Part shown: positions 59,101-62,100 of the stretch, in pieces
How positions within the stretch are numbered: position 1 is the stretch's first letter
How the letters are laid out: each line of letters opens with the position of its first letter
Assembly (NCBI RefSeq): GCF_043290135.1
Contig: NC_134704.1
Coordinates: forward strand, 14,958,001-15,022,000
Length of the DNA stretch: 64,000 nt
Direction of reading: 5' to 3'
Origin: Rhipicephalus microplus
Taxonomy: Eukaryota; Arthropoda; Arachnida; Ixodida; Ixodidae
The notes under the pieces: generated by a model
Databases searched by the model: none
Told to the model about the DNA's origin: nothing
Seen by the model: only the letters and a program-made list of their open reading frames with translations
Translations under genes and position numbers: made by a program

Positions 59101-59989
59101 GAGCACCCTCATCGCCAATGTAGTGGCGGCATGTGCCGCCGATGAATGAAGCACTAGACAACTTGAGTGCCCATCGGAACAAAAGCGCCTTTATTCCAAC
59201 TTGCGCATGCTTATATACGTAAACAACACTGGCGCCACCTGCGGCAGTGATCGCGGAACCGAAACTAAATAGACAAATATACAACATACATGTACATGTA
59301 AATGTTTTTGCATGGCATTTACAATTTTTGGTATGTTCATTGCATAAAGATAGTACTTAGCTTTGACTGTATAAACACAAAGGAATAAGGCATTGTGCAT
59401 ATGATAAGCCATAAAAGTATCTCTTTTCATGATATTTTGATAATCTGCAAGACCTTTAGAGTATAGGACTGGCGAATGCACACATTATAACTTTTGTTCA
59501 TATCACATGTTTCTCTGCCATTTGACACTGCTCCTTGGCCTTCATACTTTAGTGCAAGTGAACCCTTGTTGTTCCTTTTGCAACACTTTCTCTTCATTAG
59601 TTTTCATTCAATTTCTTTGCAGCATCAGTCTATTTAAACAGTCAACAGATTTTGAAGGCTATCAAGCCTTGTGTGAACATTGCTTGTTGTGTTGTAGTTA
59701 CAAGTAAATGCAAATTTGAACTGCTAGCTGAAGACACTTACCAGATAAACTAATTCATTCATCTTCTGTCCCACTGATTTTGTTCAGTAACGTCACTGTT
59801 GCTTAAATATTGGGTGAATGCTCAGTTCTTTTTTAATTTAAAGTTTATTTGCAAGAAACAGCTAATATTGTCTTATATTTTCATTTGATTTTGCAGCTGG
59901 AAAACAAAGAAAACTCCAAGCGGACTACCAAGACAAAGAAACTGCCGAGAATAACATCGAAAAAGCAACTGACTCAGCGAAATGCTTAG
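2614..59989 (+). CDS. KIF11: Kinesin-5 (Eg5/KIF11/BimC family), 3' part, 20 exons
   Basis: Plus-end-directed homotetrameric mitotic motor that crosslinks and slides antiparallel spindle microtubules (family knowledge). Twenty exons join into 862 codons and a stop; every junction keeps frame. Seen in order: switch I NATSSRSH (window residues 38-45), switch II DLAGSEN (74-80), the end of the motor with [16 protein letters not shown], neck region PEVNQK, a long coiled-coil stalk, a BimC box beginning [11 protein letters not shown] (about residue 759) holding the conserved Cdk1-type threonine, and a basic tail with a KEN motif. Human Eg5 is 1056 residues, so about 195-200 N-terminal residues (P-loop, loop 5) lie upstream of base 1. 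The gene spans more than 57 kb because its introns are packed with transposons. Three introns use GC donors. Family assignment is secure; orthology to KIF11 rests on the BimC box and tail. Confidence 0.96.
3112..3178 (+). CDS. KIF11: Kinesin-5 exon: motor domain, switch II, GC donor
   Basis: 67 nt, phase 0 to 1. The acceptor is CACCAAG. It encodes [22 protein letters not shown] plus one base of a glycine codon. The donor is CAG|GCAAGT at 3179, a GC donor with an otherwise perfect consensus. The nearest GT shifts the frame of the following GNINQ exon, so GC is the only consistent choice. Confidence 0.94.
3179..5149. other. Introns 2 and 3: unannotated DNA flanking exon 3729-3807
   Basis: AT-rich. 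Apart from the exon at 3729-3807 I see no gene. The ORFs here are short and carry no domain. Confidence 0.5.
3729..3807 (+). CDS. KIF11: Kinesin-5 exon: motor domain, microtubule-binding helix region
   Basis: 79 nt, phase 1 to 2. The acceptor is CTCGCAG and the donor TACAG|GTATTT. It encodes [20 protein letters not shown] and PHVPYR, the conserved alpha-4/loop 12 segment of the motor. Confidence 0.95.
5150..5342 (+). CDS. KIF11: Kinesin-5 exon: end of motor and neck, GC donor
   Basis: 193 nt, phase 2 to 0. The acceptor is TCTTTGCAG. It contains [40 protein letters not shown] and the neck-linker-like [12 protein letters not shown], ending ALIK. The donor is AAG|GCAAGG at 5343, a second GC donor. 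Continuing to the next GT would add residues absent from the family and break the join to EYTEEIERL. Confidence 0.94.
5596..5757 (+). mobile_element. RTE-type LINE 3'-end fragment
   Basis: The text GTGGGTTAGGTTGGCAGATG, then AGATTAGGAAGTTTGTGGGT, matches the 3' end of the RTE copy at about 23020-23180 (GCGGGTTAGGGGGAGACAGA, GAGATTAAGAAGTTTGCGGG). It ends in a GATGAGGATGATGATT tail. Only the last 160 bases are present, typical of 5'-truncated LINE insertion. Confidence 0.75.
5802..5815 (+). repeat. Poly-G run
   Basis: Fourteen consecutive G residues in intron DNA. Comparable runs occur at 432-444 (C) and 43010-43025 (G). Confidence 0.8.
6108..6196 (+). CDS. KIF11: Kinesin-5 exon: neck coiled coil
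   Basis: 89 nt, phase 0 to 2. The acceptor is GTGACAG and the donor TATAG|GTGAGC. It encodes [20 protein letters not shown] followed by [10 protein letters not shown], the start of the coiled coil after the motor. The following intron is 18,476 bp, the longest in the window. Confidence 0.95.
6261..8590. other. Long intron, 5' section: no confident feature
   Basis: No gene. About 6400-7640 is moderately GC-rich and looks repeat-derived, but I cannot place it in a family. About 7740-8010 carries overlapping ORFs on both strands without domains. 8405-8420 is a short GT repeat. Confidence 0.45.
8598..8648. repeat. TA microsatellite, insertion target of gypsy element A
   Basis: About 25 TA units end exactly where the 5' LTR begins. 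TA repeats resume at 20993 after the 3' LTR, so the element split one microsatellite. Confidence 0.9.
8650..8819 (+). repeat. 5' LTR of gypsy element A
   Basis: About 170 bp, from TAATGAATCTGAA to CACCTCTATTTTA, repeated at the 3' end of the element around the LINE insertion. Short for a Ty3/gypsy LTR. Exact ends are uncertain by a few bases because the flanks are TA repeats. Confidence 0.8.
8889..10093 (+). pseudogene. gag of gypsy element A (frameshifted)
   Basis: The ATG is at 8889. The first part reads to about 9780 in one frame: a retrotransposon gag domain with [38 protein letters not shown] and [22 protein letters not shown]. The zinc knuckle [14 protein letters not shown] (CX2CX4HX4C, about 9853-9895) and the arginine-rich end lie in another frame, so an indel occurred between about 9760 and 9830. 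An 18-base tandem duplication ([12 protein letters not shown]) is at about 9397-9432. The stop TGA at 10091 directly follows a GGAAAAC heptamer. Confidence 0.88.
10084..10090 (+). promoter_or_regulatory. Candidate -1 ribosomal frameshift site, element A
   Basis: GGAAAAC immediately precedes the gag stop, and the pol frame is -1 relative to gag from this point. Element B has the same heptamer at the same place (on the - strand, about 16882-16888). Function is inferred from the frame relation and conservation. Confidence 0.5.
13157..13301 (-). repeat. 3' LTR of gypsy element B
   Basis: On the - strand it begins TGTAGTGAAGAAGAG and ends AATAAACCCCGTTACA. AATAAA near the end fits an LTR polyadenylation signal. 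It differs from the 5' LTR at three sites. Confidence 0.93.
13338..16880 (-). pseudogene. pol: pol of gypsy element B (one stop, one frameshift)
   Basis: Open from the gag end to 14342: protease [14 protein letters not shown] with [13 protein letters not shown] (catalytic Asp kept) and YLDDVVVFS, RNase H with [13 protein letters not shown], start of the integrase zinc finger. A TGA at about 14342-14344 interrupts where element A has an Arg codon (CGA to TGA, CpG-type decay). Reading resumes in the same frame ([24 protein letters not shown]) until a one-base loss at about 14141-14146, then continues to 13338 with [22 protein letters not shown] and a C-terminal GPYRVV domain. It therefore cannot make integrase without correction. 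Confidence 0.92.
16879..18156 (-). CDS. gag: gag of gypsy element B
   Basis: Intact 425-codon ORF from ATG (18156 downward). Structural capsid-like protein: gag domain with [36 protein letters not shown] and [20 protein letters not shown] at residues of about 30-130. A proline-rich linker with [14 protein letters not shown] repeats and a CCHC zinc knuckle [14 protein letters not shown] (about residue 355) follow, then an Arg/Ser-rich tail ending DQEN. The stop TAA directly follows GGAAAAC, the same arrangement as in element A. Confidence 0.93.
   Translation of the reverse strand: MPTDASAAPTTPPAPPTVLCAGSLCLRNPPVFSGTEDKDVDDWISMYEQVSTHNKWDDTAKLAYVSFYLSDVAKLWFINHEAELPTWSVFKTSLTQVFGRPEVRKRRAEQRVHTRSQQLGENFTSYIEDVLDLCKRVNESMSEELKIKHIMKGIKDDAFQMLLSKSPRTVLELTELCQSFDELRRQRLSTRRPSVLDDSSSSLSTLGIGEDHAPLLSKIQEFIRAEVASQLSLMSCVPDQPRRSPSTLRDFIQDQVAQVLPPAREPPPVAAPLTYAEAVARPRQPAFQPAGCRGRATPPPFLPPTYSPPTYSPPPMPIPPRPQFSAPQPQVGVYSDQWRTYDNRPICFACGGVGHVARYCRRRQAAQNIRRMPSFDPQFSSTPSNPPSSSFSSDRPRGPTRRSPSPRRRSLSPMHRHSGPTDQEN
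16882..16888 (-). promoter_or_regulatory. Candidate -1 ribosomal frameshift site, element B
   Basis: GGAAAAC on the - strand directly before the gag TAA. The -1 frame is open from here through the protease ([13 protein letters not shown]), so gag-pol could be made by -1 slippage. Confidence 0.5.
18220..18364 (-). repeat. 5' LTR of gypsy element B
   Basis: Same 145-bp sequence as 13157-13301. Followed on the - strand by AG and the TGGTGGATTCTGCTGGGC primer site. Confidence 0.93.
18904..20850 (+). mobile_element. CR1/L2-like non-LTR retrotransposon, 5'-truncated
   Basis: Inserted in the 3' LTR of element A with a TAATG target duplication (18899-18903 and about 20851-20855). RT motifs: [75 protein letters not shown]. 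Defects: TAA at 19552, the active-site box reads LFADC (one Asp of FADD lost), a frameshift near 19860, and a TAA at about 20111. No endonuclease domain is present. The 3' end is GTATGTGGTAAATAAA. The DFSKAFDKV wording favours the CR1/L2 group; the clade is not proved. Confidence 0.88.
20993..21060. repeat. TA/CA compound microsatellite
   Basis: TA repeats followed by about 14 CA units; the continuation of the TA tract at 8598-8648 split by element A. Confidence 0.9.
21727..21873. repeat. Solo LTR inside the RTE reverse transcriptase
   Basis: 147 bp with perfect 5-bp inverted ends TGTGA...TCACA and a 4-bp target duplication ATAC (21723-21726, 21874-21877). Removing it restores the continuous RTE reading frame across NIILIHKKGD. 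ATTAAA near the right end suggests + orientation. The architecture (GAAGAAGA near the start, ATTAAACCTCG near the end) resembles the 145-bp LTR of gypsy element B, so it is probably a related short-LTR gypsy family. Confidence 0.85.
21901..22563 (+). pseudogene. Reverse transcriptase core of the RTE LINE
   Basis: 220 codons open, covering RT motifs from NYRPISLLS to the thumb ([13 protein letters not shown]). FADD catalytic Asp pair present. Upstream codons for the same protein lie at about 21540-21722 and are separated by the solo LTR. The TAG at 22561 and later frame changes truncate it. Confidence 0.88.
23651..24225. mobile_element. MITE-like GC-rich element with internal tandem repeats
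   Basis: It starts ATGCGGAAGCATCTTATA and ends with the complement of ATGCGGAGCATATAATT, an imperfect terminal inverted repeat. Inside are about three copies of a 70-80 bp unit (CATGCGCCGTCGC ... GCCGCGCGCGCTTCTCCTTC, about 23700-23900). Then come two and a half copies of a roughly 65-bp unit (CCACGTTAACCAATTTAGCC, about 24070-24215). It sits in the right arm of the inverted-repeat element. No coding content; the overlapping ORFs on both strands come from the repeats. Confidence 0.6.
24673..24760 (+). CDS. KIF11: Kinesin-5 exon: stalk coiled coil
   Basis: 88 nt, phase 2 to 0. The acceptor is TTTTTTACAAG and the donor GACG|GTGAGT. It encodes a helix-forming stretch, [19 protein letters not shown] through LNAKLLT. 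It is identified by its frame and by its place between exons with clear kinesin-5 homology. Confidence 0.88.
25439..25552 (+). CDS. KIF11: Kinesin-5 exon: stalk coiled coil, GC donor
   Basis: 114 nt, phase 0 to 0. The acceptor is TTCTGTAG. It begins [19 protein letters not shown], matching the VTELF segment of vertebrate Eg5. The donor is CAG|GCAAGT at 25553, the third GC donor; no in-frame GT alternative keeps the coiled-coil reading. Confidence 0.92.
26145..26961. mobile_element. MITE, copy 1 (pogo/Tc1-type ends)
   Basis: About 815 bp between TA dinucleotides. Ends: TACCGTATTTACTCGCATAA on the left; the complement of the right end is TACCGTATTTACTCGCGTAA. The inverted repeat is near perfect over at least 29 bp (one mismatch). 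It contains no transposase. A second copy in the same orientation is at 39956-40774. Confidence 0.85.
27075..27105. repeat. Perfect 12-bp hairpin
   Basis: AAGCTGTATACT, seven bases, AGTATACAGCTT. Located in intron DNA inside the decayed transposon. Confidence 0.75.
27934..28029 (+). CDS. KIF11: Kinesin-5 exon: stalk
   Basis: 96 nt, phase 0 to 0. The acceptor is TCATTGCAG and the donor GAAGAG|GTGAAA. It encodes [20 protein letters not shown] and ends TATAEE. Helical, low in proline, consistent with the stalk. Confidence 0.9.
29551..29790 (-). repeat. 3' LTR of gypsy element C
   Basis: 240 bp, TGTCGTGTTGCGCCC to GCTATCACCACA on the + strand. It matches 33989-34228 with seven substitutions. 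Confidence 0.93.
29893..33024 (-). pseudogene. pol of gypsy element C (two frameshifts)
   Basis: The protease [13 protein letters not shown] (about 32938-32900) and RT with [15 protein letters not shown] and MMDDVLIYG run to 31783. The frame changes at about 31800 (LAFEEF stop against [10 protein letters not shown]). RNase H with [14 protein letters not shown] follows. A 17-bp tandem duplication (31575-31607) shifts frame again. The integrase zinc finger (H-x3-H, CHVCAKH) and core ([28 protein letters not shown]) run in a 557-codon ORF to 29893. All catalytic residues of RT and integrase are visible; only the frame is broken. Confidence 0.92.
33025..33920 (-). pseudogene. gag of gypsy element C
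   Basis: The start at about 33920 gives [20 protein letters not shown] and [16 protein letters not shown]. It then hits a stop at about 33803 and changes frame. The main 252-codon stretch (33783-33025) has [20 protein letters not shown] and two zinc knuckles, [14 protein letters not shown] and [14 protein letters not shown]. It ends with TAA at 33025-33027 in the same frame as the protease that follows, so gag and pol are separated by a single in-frame stop. Confidence 0.88.
33989..34228 (-). repeat. 5' LTR of gypsy element C
   Basis: 240 bp; followed on the - strand by the tRNA-Leu-type primer site at 33988 downward. Confidence 0.93.
34887..35612. other. Intron DNA between Tigger-like and pogo elements
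   Basis: AT-rich. A 179-codon - strand ORF (35709-35170) overlaps the pogo terminal repeat and has no domain I recognise; I treat it as chance. Confidence 0.4.
35613..36654 (-). mobile_element. Pogo/Tigger-family DNA transposon, internally truncated
   Basis: Between TA dinucleotides. The left end is TACCGTATTTACTTGATTCT; the complement of the right end begins TACCGTAACTACTACAATCT. Subterminal CGATTGTAATGCGCACTCG is matched by CGATTTTAACGCGCATGCG at the other side. It encodes the N-terminal half of a transposase on the - strand. The first 13 bases (TACCGTATTTACT) are shared with MITE copy 1 at 26145. Confidence 0.85.
35757..36402 (-). pseudogene. Pogo-type transposase, N-terminal part
   Basis: The first ORF (36402-36097) is a helix-turn-helix DNA-binding domain: [20 protein letters not shown] and [20 protein letters not shown]. 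After a stop, a second ORF in another frame (36092-35757) has the start of the DDE domain, [20 protein letters not shown], with the first catalytic Asp. It ends [10 protein letters not shown] before the second Asp. The catalytic domain is incomplete, so the copy is dead. Confidence 0.88.
36653..36818. mobile_element. MITE with TACACTC...GAGTGTA ends
   Basis: About 165 bp. The left end is TACACTCTATTCTTATTATA; the complement of the right end is TACACTCGAACCTCAATATA. It abuts the pogo element and shares its terminal TA. The interior is a run of TATAACAAAG-like motifs. Similar ends occur at 54115-54257. Confidence 0.65.
37427..37634 (+). CDS. KIF11: Kinesin-5 exon: stalk
   Basis: 208 nt, phase 0 to 1. 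The acceptor is GTGCTCCAG and the donor TTTG|GTAAGC. It encodes [20 protein letters not shown] and, further on, [11 protein letters not shown] and the [16 protein letters not shown] segment. It corresponds to the region of vertebrate Eg5 around DQHNAEAQDIFG. It follows a 9.4-kb transposon-filled intron. Confidence 0.92.
37635..39211. other. Intron DNA with a TA microsatellite
   Basis: AT-rich, no gene. (TA)n of about 40 units at 38060-38139; the isoleucine/tyrosine ORF there is a microsatellite translation. The rest shows no feature I can support. Confidence 0.6.
39212..39392. mobile_element. Small MITE-like element
   Basis: Starts TACGGTCAAACACCGTTGTA; the complement of the right end is TACAGTCAAGTTGAAGTCTT. 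The interior CACCTCCTATAAGGGATAAG resembles GCGCCTCCTATAAAGGAGAA near the right end of the 25990-27822 element, so they share a family. Confidence 0.5.
39956..40774. mobile_element. MITE, copy 2 (same family as 26145-26961)
   Basis: About 819 bp, same orientation as copy 1. It starts TACTGTATTTACTTGCATAA and ends with the complement of TACCGTATTTACTCGCGTAA. The interiors align throughout (for example GTGGCCGCAAATCGGGATTC here against GTGGCCGCAAATCAGGATTC in copy 1). The left terminus has decayed; the right terminus is intact. Confidence 0.85.
41052..41284 (+). mobile_element. Ruka-like tRNA-derived SINE
   Basis: The head GGGGTGGTTTAGTGGTTATG (box A-like) and ATTGAATTCCGGCC (degenerate box B) precede a body with GTGTACGTTAAAAAAACCTC, AGGTGGTTCAAATTTTCTGA, GCCCTCCACTATGGCATCTC and a TTATTATTATTATT tail. 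Pol III-type promoter boxes are present but degraded. Complete in length (about 230 bp). Confidence 0.8.
41285..43418. other. Intron DNA with a local tandem duplication
   Basis: About 41740-42600 is GC-richer and repeat-like, without a domain. It contains the 50-bp direct duplication at 42220-42319. A 16-base G run is at 43010-43025. No gene seen. Confidence 0.5.
42220..42319 (+). repeat. 50-bp perfect tandem duplication
   Basis: Two adjacent copies of the unit beginning GTGGCAATGGATGACGTCAG and ending GAAGGAGCTCGC. They are identical over the whole unit, implying a recent duplication. Confidence 0.9.
43419..43591 (+). CDS. KIF11: Kinesin-5 exon: stalk, alanine-rich
   Basis: 173 nt, phase 1 to 0. 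The acceptor is TTTGAACAG and the donor AACTTG|GTACGC. It encodes [20 protein letters not shown] and an alanine-rich helix, ending AAQMAANL. It joins in frame with the flanking exons. Confidence 0.9.
43592..45507. other. Intron DNA with a Tigger-like end and a hairpin
   Basis: At about 44190 the text ACAGTAGACTCCCGTTAAGA resembles the termini of the inner Tigger-like element (AGTGGACTCCTCTTAAACG), so this is probably a one-ended remnant reaching to about 44500. No coding sequence recognised. Confidence 0.45.
45205..45256. repeat. Near-perfect 24-bp inverted repeat (hairpin)
   Basis: Arms 45205-45228 and 45233-45256, 4-base loop, one mismatch in 24. The left arm begins ATTCCCATGCTGTTAGTC. It lies about 250 bp upstream of exon 45508. 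Confidence 0.9.
45508..45636 (+). CDS. KIF11: Kinesin-5 exon: stalk
   Basis: 129 nt, phase 0 to 0. The acceptor is TTCTACAG and the donor CTCTG|GTGAGC. It encodes [20 protein letters not shown] and continues to LGEQVTSL. Strongly helical. Confidence 0.9.
46271..46929. mobile_element. hAT-like MITE with AAGGGACCCTGA ends
   Basis: The left end is GAAGGGACCCTGACACAG; the complement of the right end is TTAAAGGGACCCTAAAATGC. About 655 bp, no transposase. The GC-rich middle is ORF-bearing by chance. Superfamily is inferred from the terminal wording only. Confidence 0.65.
47397..47567 (+). CDS. KIF11: Kinesin-5 exon: stalk
   Basis: 171 nt, phase 0 to 0. The acceptor is TTCTCGCAG and the donor AAGAAG|GTCAGT. 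It contains [20 protein letters not shown] and the heptad-rich [18 protein letters not shown]. Confidence 0.9.
48175..48261 (+). CDS. KIF11: Kinesin-5 exon: stalk
   Basis: 87 nt, phase 0 to 0. The acceptor is CATATTTTAG and the donor GCCAAG|GTAATA. It encodes [20 protein letters not shown] and ends QQDTMAK. Confidence 0.9.
48408..48469 (+). CDS. KIF11: Kinesin-5 exon: stalk, small
   Basis: 62 nt, phase 0 to 2. The acceptor is GATCTTCAG and the donor AAAAG|GTAAGC. It encodes [20 protein letters not shown]. Found by frame continuity and splice sites; too short to be called as a free ORF. Confidence 0.88.
49126..49225 (+). CDS. KIF11: Kinesin-5 exon: stalk
   Basis: 100 nt, phase 2 to 0. The acceptor is TATTTTCAG and the donor GCGGGG|GTAAGT. 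It encodes [20 protein letters not shown], then [13 protein letters not shown]. Confidence 0.9.
49226..51007. other. Introns around exon 50210-50293: no feature except a short tandem repeat
   Basis: A 19-bp unit GAGTATGAAAAGATATCGC is repeated about 2.4 times at 49797-49841. Otherwise AT-rich DNA without recognisable elements. Confidence 0.55.
50210..50293 (+). CDS. KIF11: Kinesin-5 exon: stalk
   Basis: 84 nt, phase 0 to 0. The acceptor is TTCATGCAG and the donor AGTGAA|GTGAGT. It encodes [20 protein letters not shown] and ends DAVASTSE. Confidence 0.9.
51008..51326 (+). CDS. KIF11: Kinesin-5 exon: distal stalk
   Basis: 319 nt, the longest coding exon here, phase 0 to 1. The acceptor is TGGTTTCAG and the donor CCACAG|GTAAGA. 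It ends with [15 protein letters not shown], matching the vertebrate Eg5 segment LNCFLEQDLKLDIPTG that immediately precedes the BimC box. Confidence 0.94.
51327..52197. other. Intron, nothing recognised
   Basis: AT-rich, with T-rich tracts near 51910-51950 and before the acceptor at 52197. No repeat family recognised. Confidence 0.5.
52198..52337 (+). CDS. KIF11: Kinesin-5 exon: BimC box
   Basis: 140 nt, phase 1 to 0. The acceptor is AATTTTTTAG and the donor GACGAG|GTAAGT. It opens [12 protein letters not shown], the BimC box. The threonine followed by proline matches the Cdk1 phospho-site that targets kinesin-5 to the spindle (established for Eg5 Thr927). It continues [17 protein letters not shown], matching EPREHLLDQLKRK in vertebrates. 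Confidence 0.95.
52605..53517 (-). mobile_element. Tigger-like DNA transposon remnant
   Basis: The left end is TACAGTAATAAATCGTTAACTC; the complement of the right end is AAAGCAATACCTCGTAAACTC. On the - strand a degraded CENP-B-type DNA-binding domain is readable at about 53170-52915: [16 protein letters not shown], stop, [20 protein letters not shown], then [13 protein letters not shown], stop, [19 protein letters not shown]. The catalytic domain is absent. Confidence 0.75.
53833..53913 (+). CDS. KIF11: Kinesin-5 exon: serine-rich tail
   Basis: 81 nt, phase 0 to 0. The acceptor is TTGTTTTCAG and the donor CCTGCG|GTATTT. It encodes [20 protein letters not shown] then SLSFNPA. It is poorly conserved across the family; support is the splice sites and frame. 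Confidence 0.82.
54115..54257. mobile_element. 143-bp MITE with TACACTCAAACC ends
   Basis: The left end is TACACTCAAACCATGATATA; the complement of the right end is TACACTCAAACCTCATTATA. The inverted repeat matches over about 20 bases with two or three mismatches. Related ends are at 36653-36818. Confidence 0.75.
55369..57923 (-). pseudogene. pol of gypsy element D
   Basis: Protease region (57923-57609). RT part 1 (57532-57146) has [15 protein letters not shown], then a frame change just before [12 protein letters not shown] part 2 (57138-56824) has [14 protein letters not shown]. RNase H (56775-56506) has [13 protein letters not shown]. Integrase core is in two frames: [12 protein letters not shown] with [11 protein letters not shown] (56230-55988) and VICDNGPQF with [13 protein letters not shown] (56031-55369). 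Inactive. Confidence 0.85.
58140..59049 (-). pseudogene. gag of gypsy element D
   Basis: Starts [20 protein letters not shown] and [16 protein letters not shown], typical of the gag N-terminus in this lineage. It reads to 58486, where an inverted duplication (58451-58494) breaks it. Zinc knuckles CYRCGSPRH and [14 protein letters not shown] are readable in another frame at about 58310-58190, and the frame ends RELDD. Confidence 0.82.
59897..59989 (+). CDS. KIF11: Kinesin-5 terminal coding exon with KEN motif
   Basis: 93 nt including the TAG stop (59987-59989). The acceptor is GATTTTGCAG. It encodes [20 protein letters not shown] and a basic C-terminus. KEN (window residues 836-838) resembles the KDKEN of vertebrate Eg5 and could act as an APC/C degron (inference). 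A 6-kb intron holding a decayed gypsy element separates it from the previous exon. Confidence 0.92.
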   Translation: MENKENSKRTTKTKKLPRITSKKQLTQRNA

Positions 59990-60099
59990 TGCATTTTAAC
60001 ACTGTGAACTGTGCATTTTGTTTCTGTGTGTATTTTATGTGCATATAAACTTTTACTTTTTATTTTTTGACTATGACAATATGTACAGTACTGAAACTT

Positions 60100-60889
60100 T
60101 TGAAACATTGCACTTTCATGGCACTTTCGTTTATTGTCTACGCTGTCATGGTACTGTCTTGCGGCTTAGTGTCCCCTAAAAAAAATGAGTGGAAAAGCAG
60201 TGGCCAAAAAGGACAAAAGTCATAGCGCCTGCCAATTATTACTTGATTTTAGGTTTTTCTGATAGAGATGCTGAAAACCAGGGGTCAAAATAAGAAATTA
60301 AGTGTGAGCTCATTTAAAATGAGCTCCATGCATGTAGCAGGTCCTACTTTCAAGTAAACGTTCAAGGCCATGTACTCATTTATGTTGCCTCTGTTCATCT
60401 ATCCGATTTGCAATTGTTTCTAATTCAGTGCTGTGTATATATATTTACGTTTGTTCGCTCATTCATTTCACTTTCATTGCGTAGTCTCGTCTTTAGTACA
60501 AATTACAATTACTGCCCCATGTTCGTGTGTTTTAAAATAAACTTGTATTTTTTATGTGCATGTTGCATCGCTGCGTGCGAGCCTAGTGCAAAGGGCATTG
60601 CCCCACGTGCTTCACGGCTGAAAGTGAGACCTTGCACCATCACGTGCAAACACTCTCTTGAGATCACTCTTGAATGTAGCAACAAAGAAAAAGTGACCAT
60701 AAGGAGACACTTCCTTGCTCAGCTTTGTTGAATGCCATCTTTTTTAAGGGTGTGTAAATAGCAAAATTTCATCTCGAATCAAATAGTGTTGAAGAGTAGC
60801 CAAAAATAATGTATACAAAAGATTTATTTGGACATGGAAAGAAAGAAAACTCAAATCTGCTCATGTCCTCGACCAACTAACATAGTGAG
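60100..60889. other. 3' flank of the kinesin-5 gene
   Basis: Probable 3' UTR to about 60560 and intergenic DNA after it. No coding sequence seen. Confidence 0.5.
60536..60541 (+). terminator. Candidate polyadenylation signal of the kinesin-5 gene
   Basis: AATAAA about 550 nt after the stop codon. It is the first exact hexamer downstream of 59989. A TTTTTTATGTG stretch follows and could serve as a downstream GU/U element. No transcript evidence. Confidence 0.4.
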
Positions 60890-61075
60890 TGACTGTTACA
60901 TAAAAAGGCCTGTATTCACAAACCACCCTCAGCTTTACCTCGAGTTTTCTGTATCAATTTTGATGTTGGTTGTGACCGAAAAATCAAGAAAGATGCAAAT
61001 TCTGGGTCCGAGTGGGCATTGAACCCGGGTCGTTTAGGTTGAAAGCAGGTGTTCTACCACAGACCCATGTGTCTA
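60890..61075 (-). mobile_element. tRNA-derived SINE remnant
   Basis: On the - strand, GGTCTGTGGTAGAACACCTG (box A-like) and CGGGTTCAATGCC (box B-like) at about 61066-61006. A body containing TTTTTCGGTCACAACCAACA and GAAAACTCGAGGTAAAGCTG follows. It lacks a cloverleaf-grade anticodon arm, so it is not a tRNA gene. Confidence 0.6.
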
Positions 61076-61239
61076 CTTAGAAATGCAGTGAAAATAACTT
61101 CCTCTGCTTTGAAATGCAGTGAAAGTAATTTGCATGCTTTACAAACTCACGTGTACTGTATACATGCCTCGCATTGTAACACACAATATCGCAGTAGTAA
61201 TGTGTTGTACACGCATACATTGGGATTGGGCTTTGGTAC

Positions 61240-62100
61240 ATGCGATCATGCCTTCATGGTTTGAATCGGGCCACCCACTACAAAAAACACACACACGTTG
61301 CTCTGCCTTTTCACTCGCTCATTCCTAGACATGTGCGACTCGTTCGACTAGTTTGGGTACCAGGCCCTAGAGGTTTAGCTCTGAATGAGCATGCAGATGC
61401 ACTAGCTGTATCTTCCCTTGATTGCCCTGTTTTCTTATTTTGCCTACTTCTGAATATATCACAGCAGCACGCTTTGAAAAACGTACAACGGCCAATCACT
61501 TTGAAAAATCTCTTTTGTTTGTATCAGACTACCCACAGCTAAAGTTCTCTTGGAAGAACAAGTGGTGTTCATCAAGAAAGGAAGAAATAGTAATTACCAG
61601 GCTGCGTTGTTGAGTCCCTTCATTACACTTTTACCTTCACAGGTCGGGACTGGCACAGTCGCCTTTGTGCCTTCATTGTAATGAGAGGGAATCTGTGGTT
61701 GGAGCACTTCTTTTTGTCATGCCGAAAATTCAAAAGTCAAAGGAAAAATCTACTAGAAGAACTTTTACGAAAGTTGGACTTAAACTTGACACTTCCCGCG
61801 TTTCTTTCATTTGGCACAGTCGCATTTGGATTCAGCCACAGGAGTGGCTGTTACAAATTCCTGATTGTTTTTATCTATAAAATTTCTTTCTTTTTTGTGT
61901 GTTTATTTTGTTTTTCTTTTCAAGGTTTTTTGGTTTAGAAATCTCACACCTTTATAATATTACCTATATTACCTAATTTATTCAACCTTCCCTTTCAAGA
62001 AGTGAATTAATAATAAAAAGTCCCATTTTGGCCTATCCCCCTAGGTGGGTTGTGCCAAGGTGTTGAGGAACCAACTAACCGACGTAAAAGCCACGTAGGG
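61240..62100 (+). mobile_element. LINE remnant with RNase H domain (I/R1/Jockey group)
   Basis: RNase H end motif RLVWVPGPRGLALNEHADAL at about 61345-61405, with Pro where the family has a His in VPGH. Further on come the C-terminal wording WLEHFFLSCRKFKSQRKNLL and LTLPAFLSFGTVAFGFSHR (about 61696-61850). The 3' tail TTGGCCTATCCCCCTAGGTGG (about 62028) follows. Several stops and frame changes. Confidence 0.72.

Larger units (their letters stand above)
54787..59286 (-). mobile_element. Ty3/gypsy LTR retrotransposon D, badly decayed
   Basis: LTRs of about 170 bp at 54787-54956 and 59119-59286. Both contain TAGTGGCGGC near the start and end CAAATATACAACA. On the - strand the right LTR has AATAAA (decayed to AATGAA in the left) and TATATAAG. 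The primer-site candidate after the 5' LTR is TTGGCGATGAGGGTGCTC. Domain order on the - strand is gag, protease region, RT, RNase H, integrase, with a frameshift or stop between nearly every pair. No clear target duplication. Confidence 0.88.

Noticed and set aside
54780..59292. Target duplication for gypsy D
   Set aside because: CATG-like bases occur on both sides but not at equivalent distances from the LTR ends.
61006..61070. tRNA gene on the - strand
   Set aside because: Box A and B are present but there is no proper anticodon stem or acceptor pairing, and a SINE body follows.
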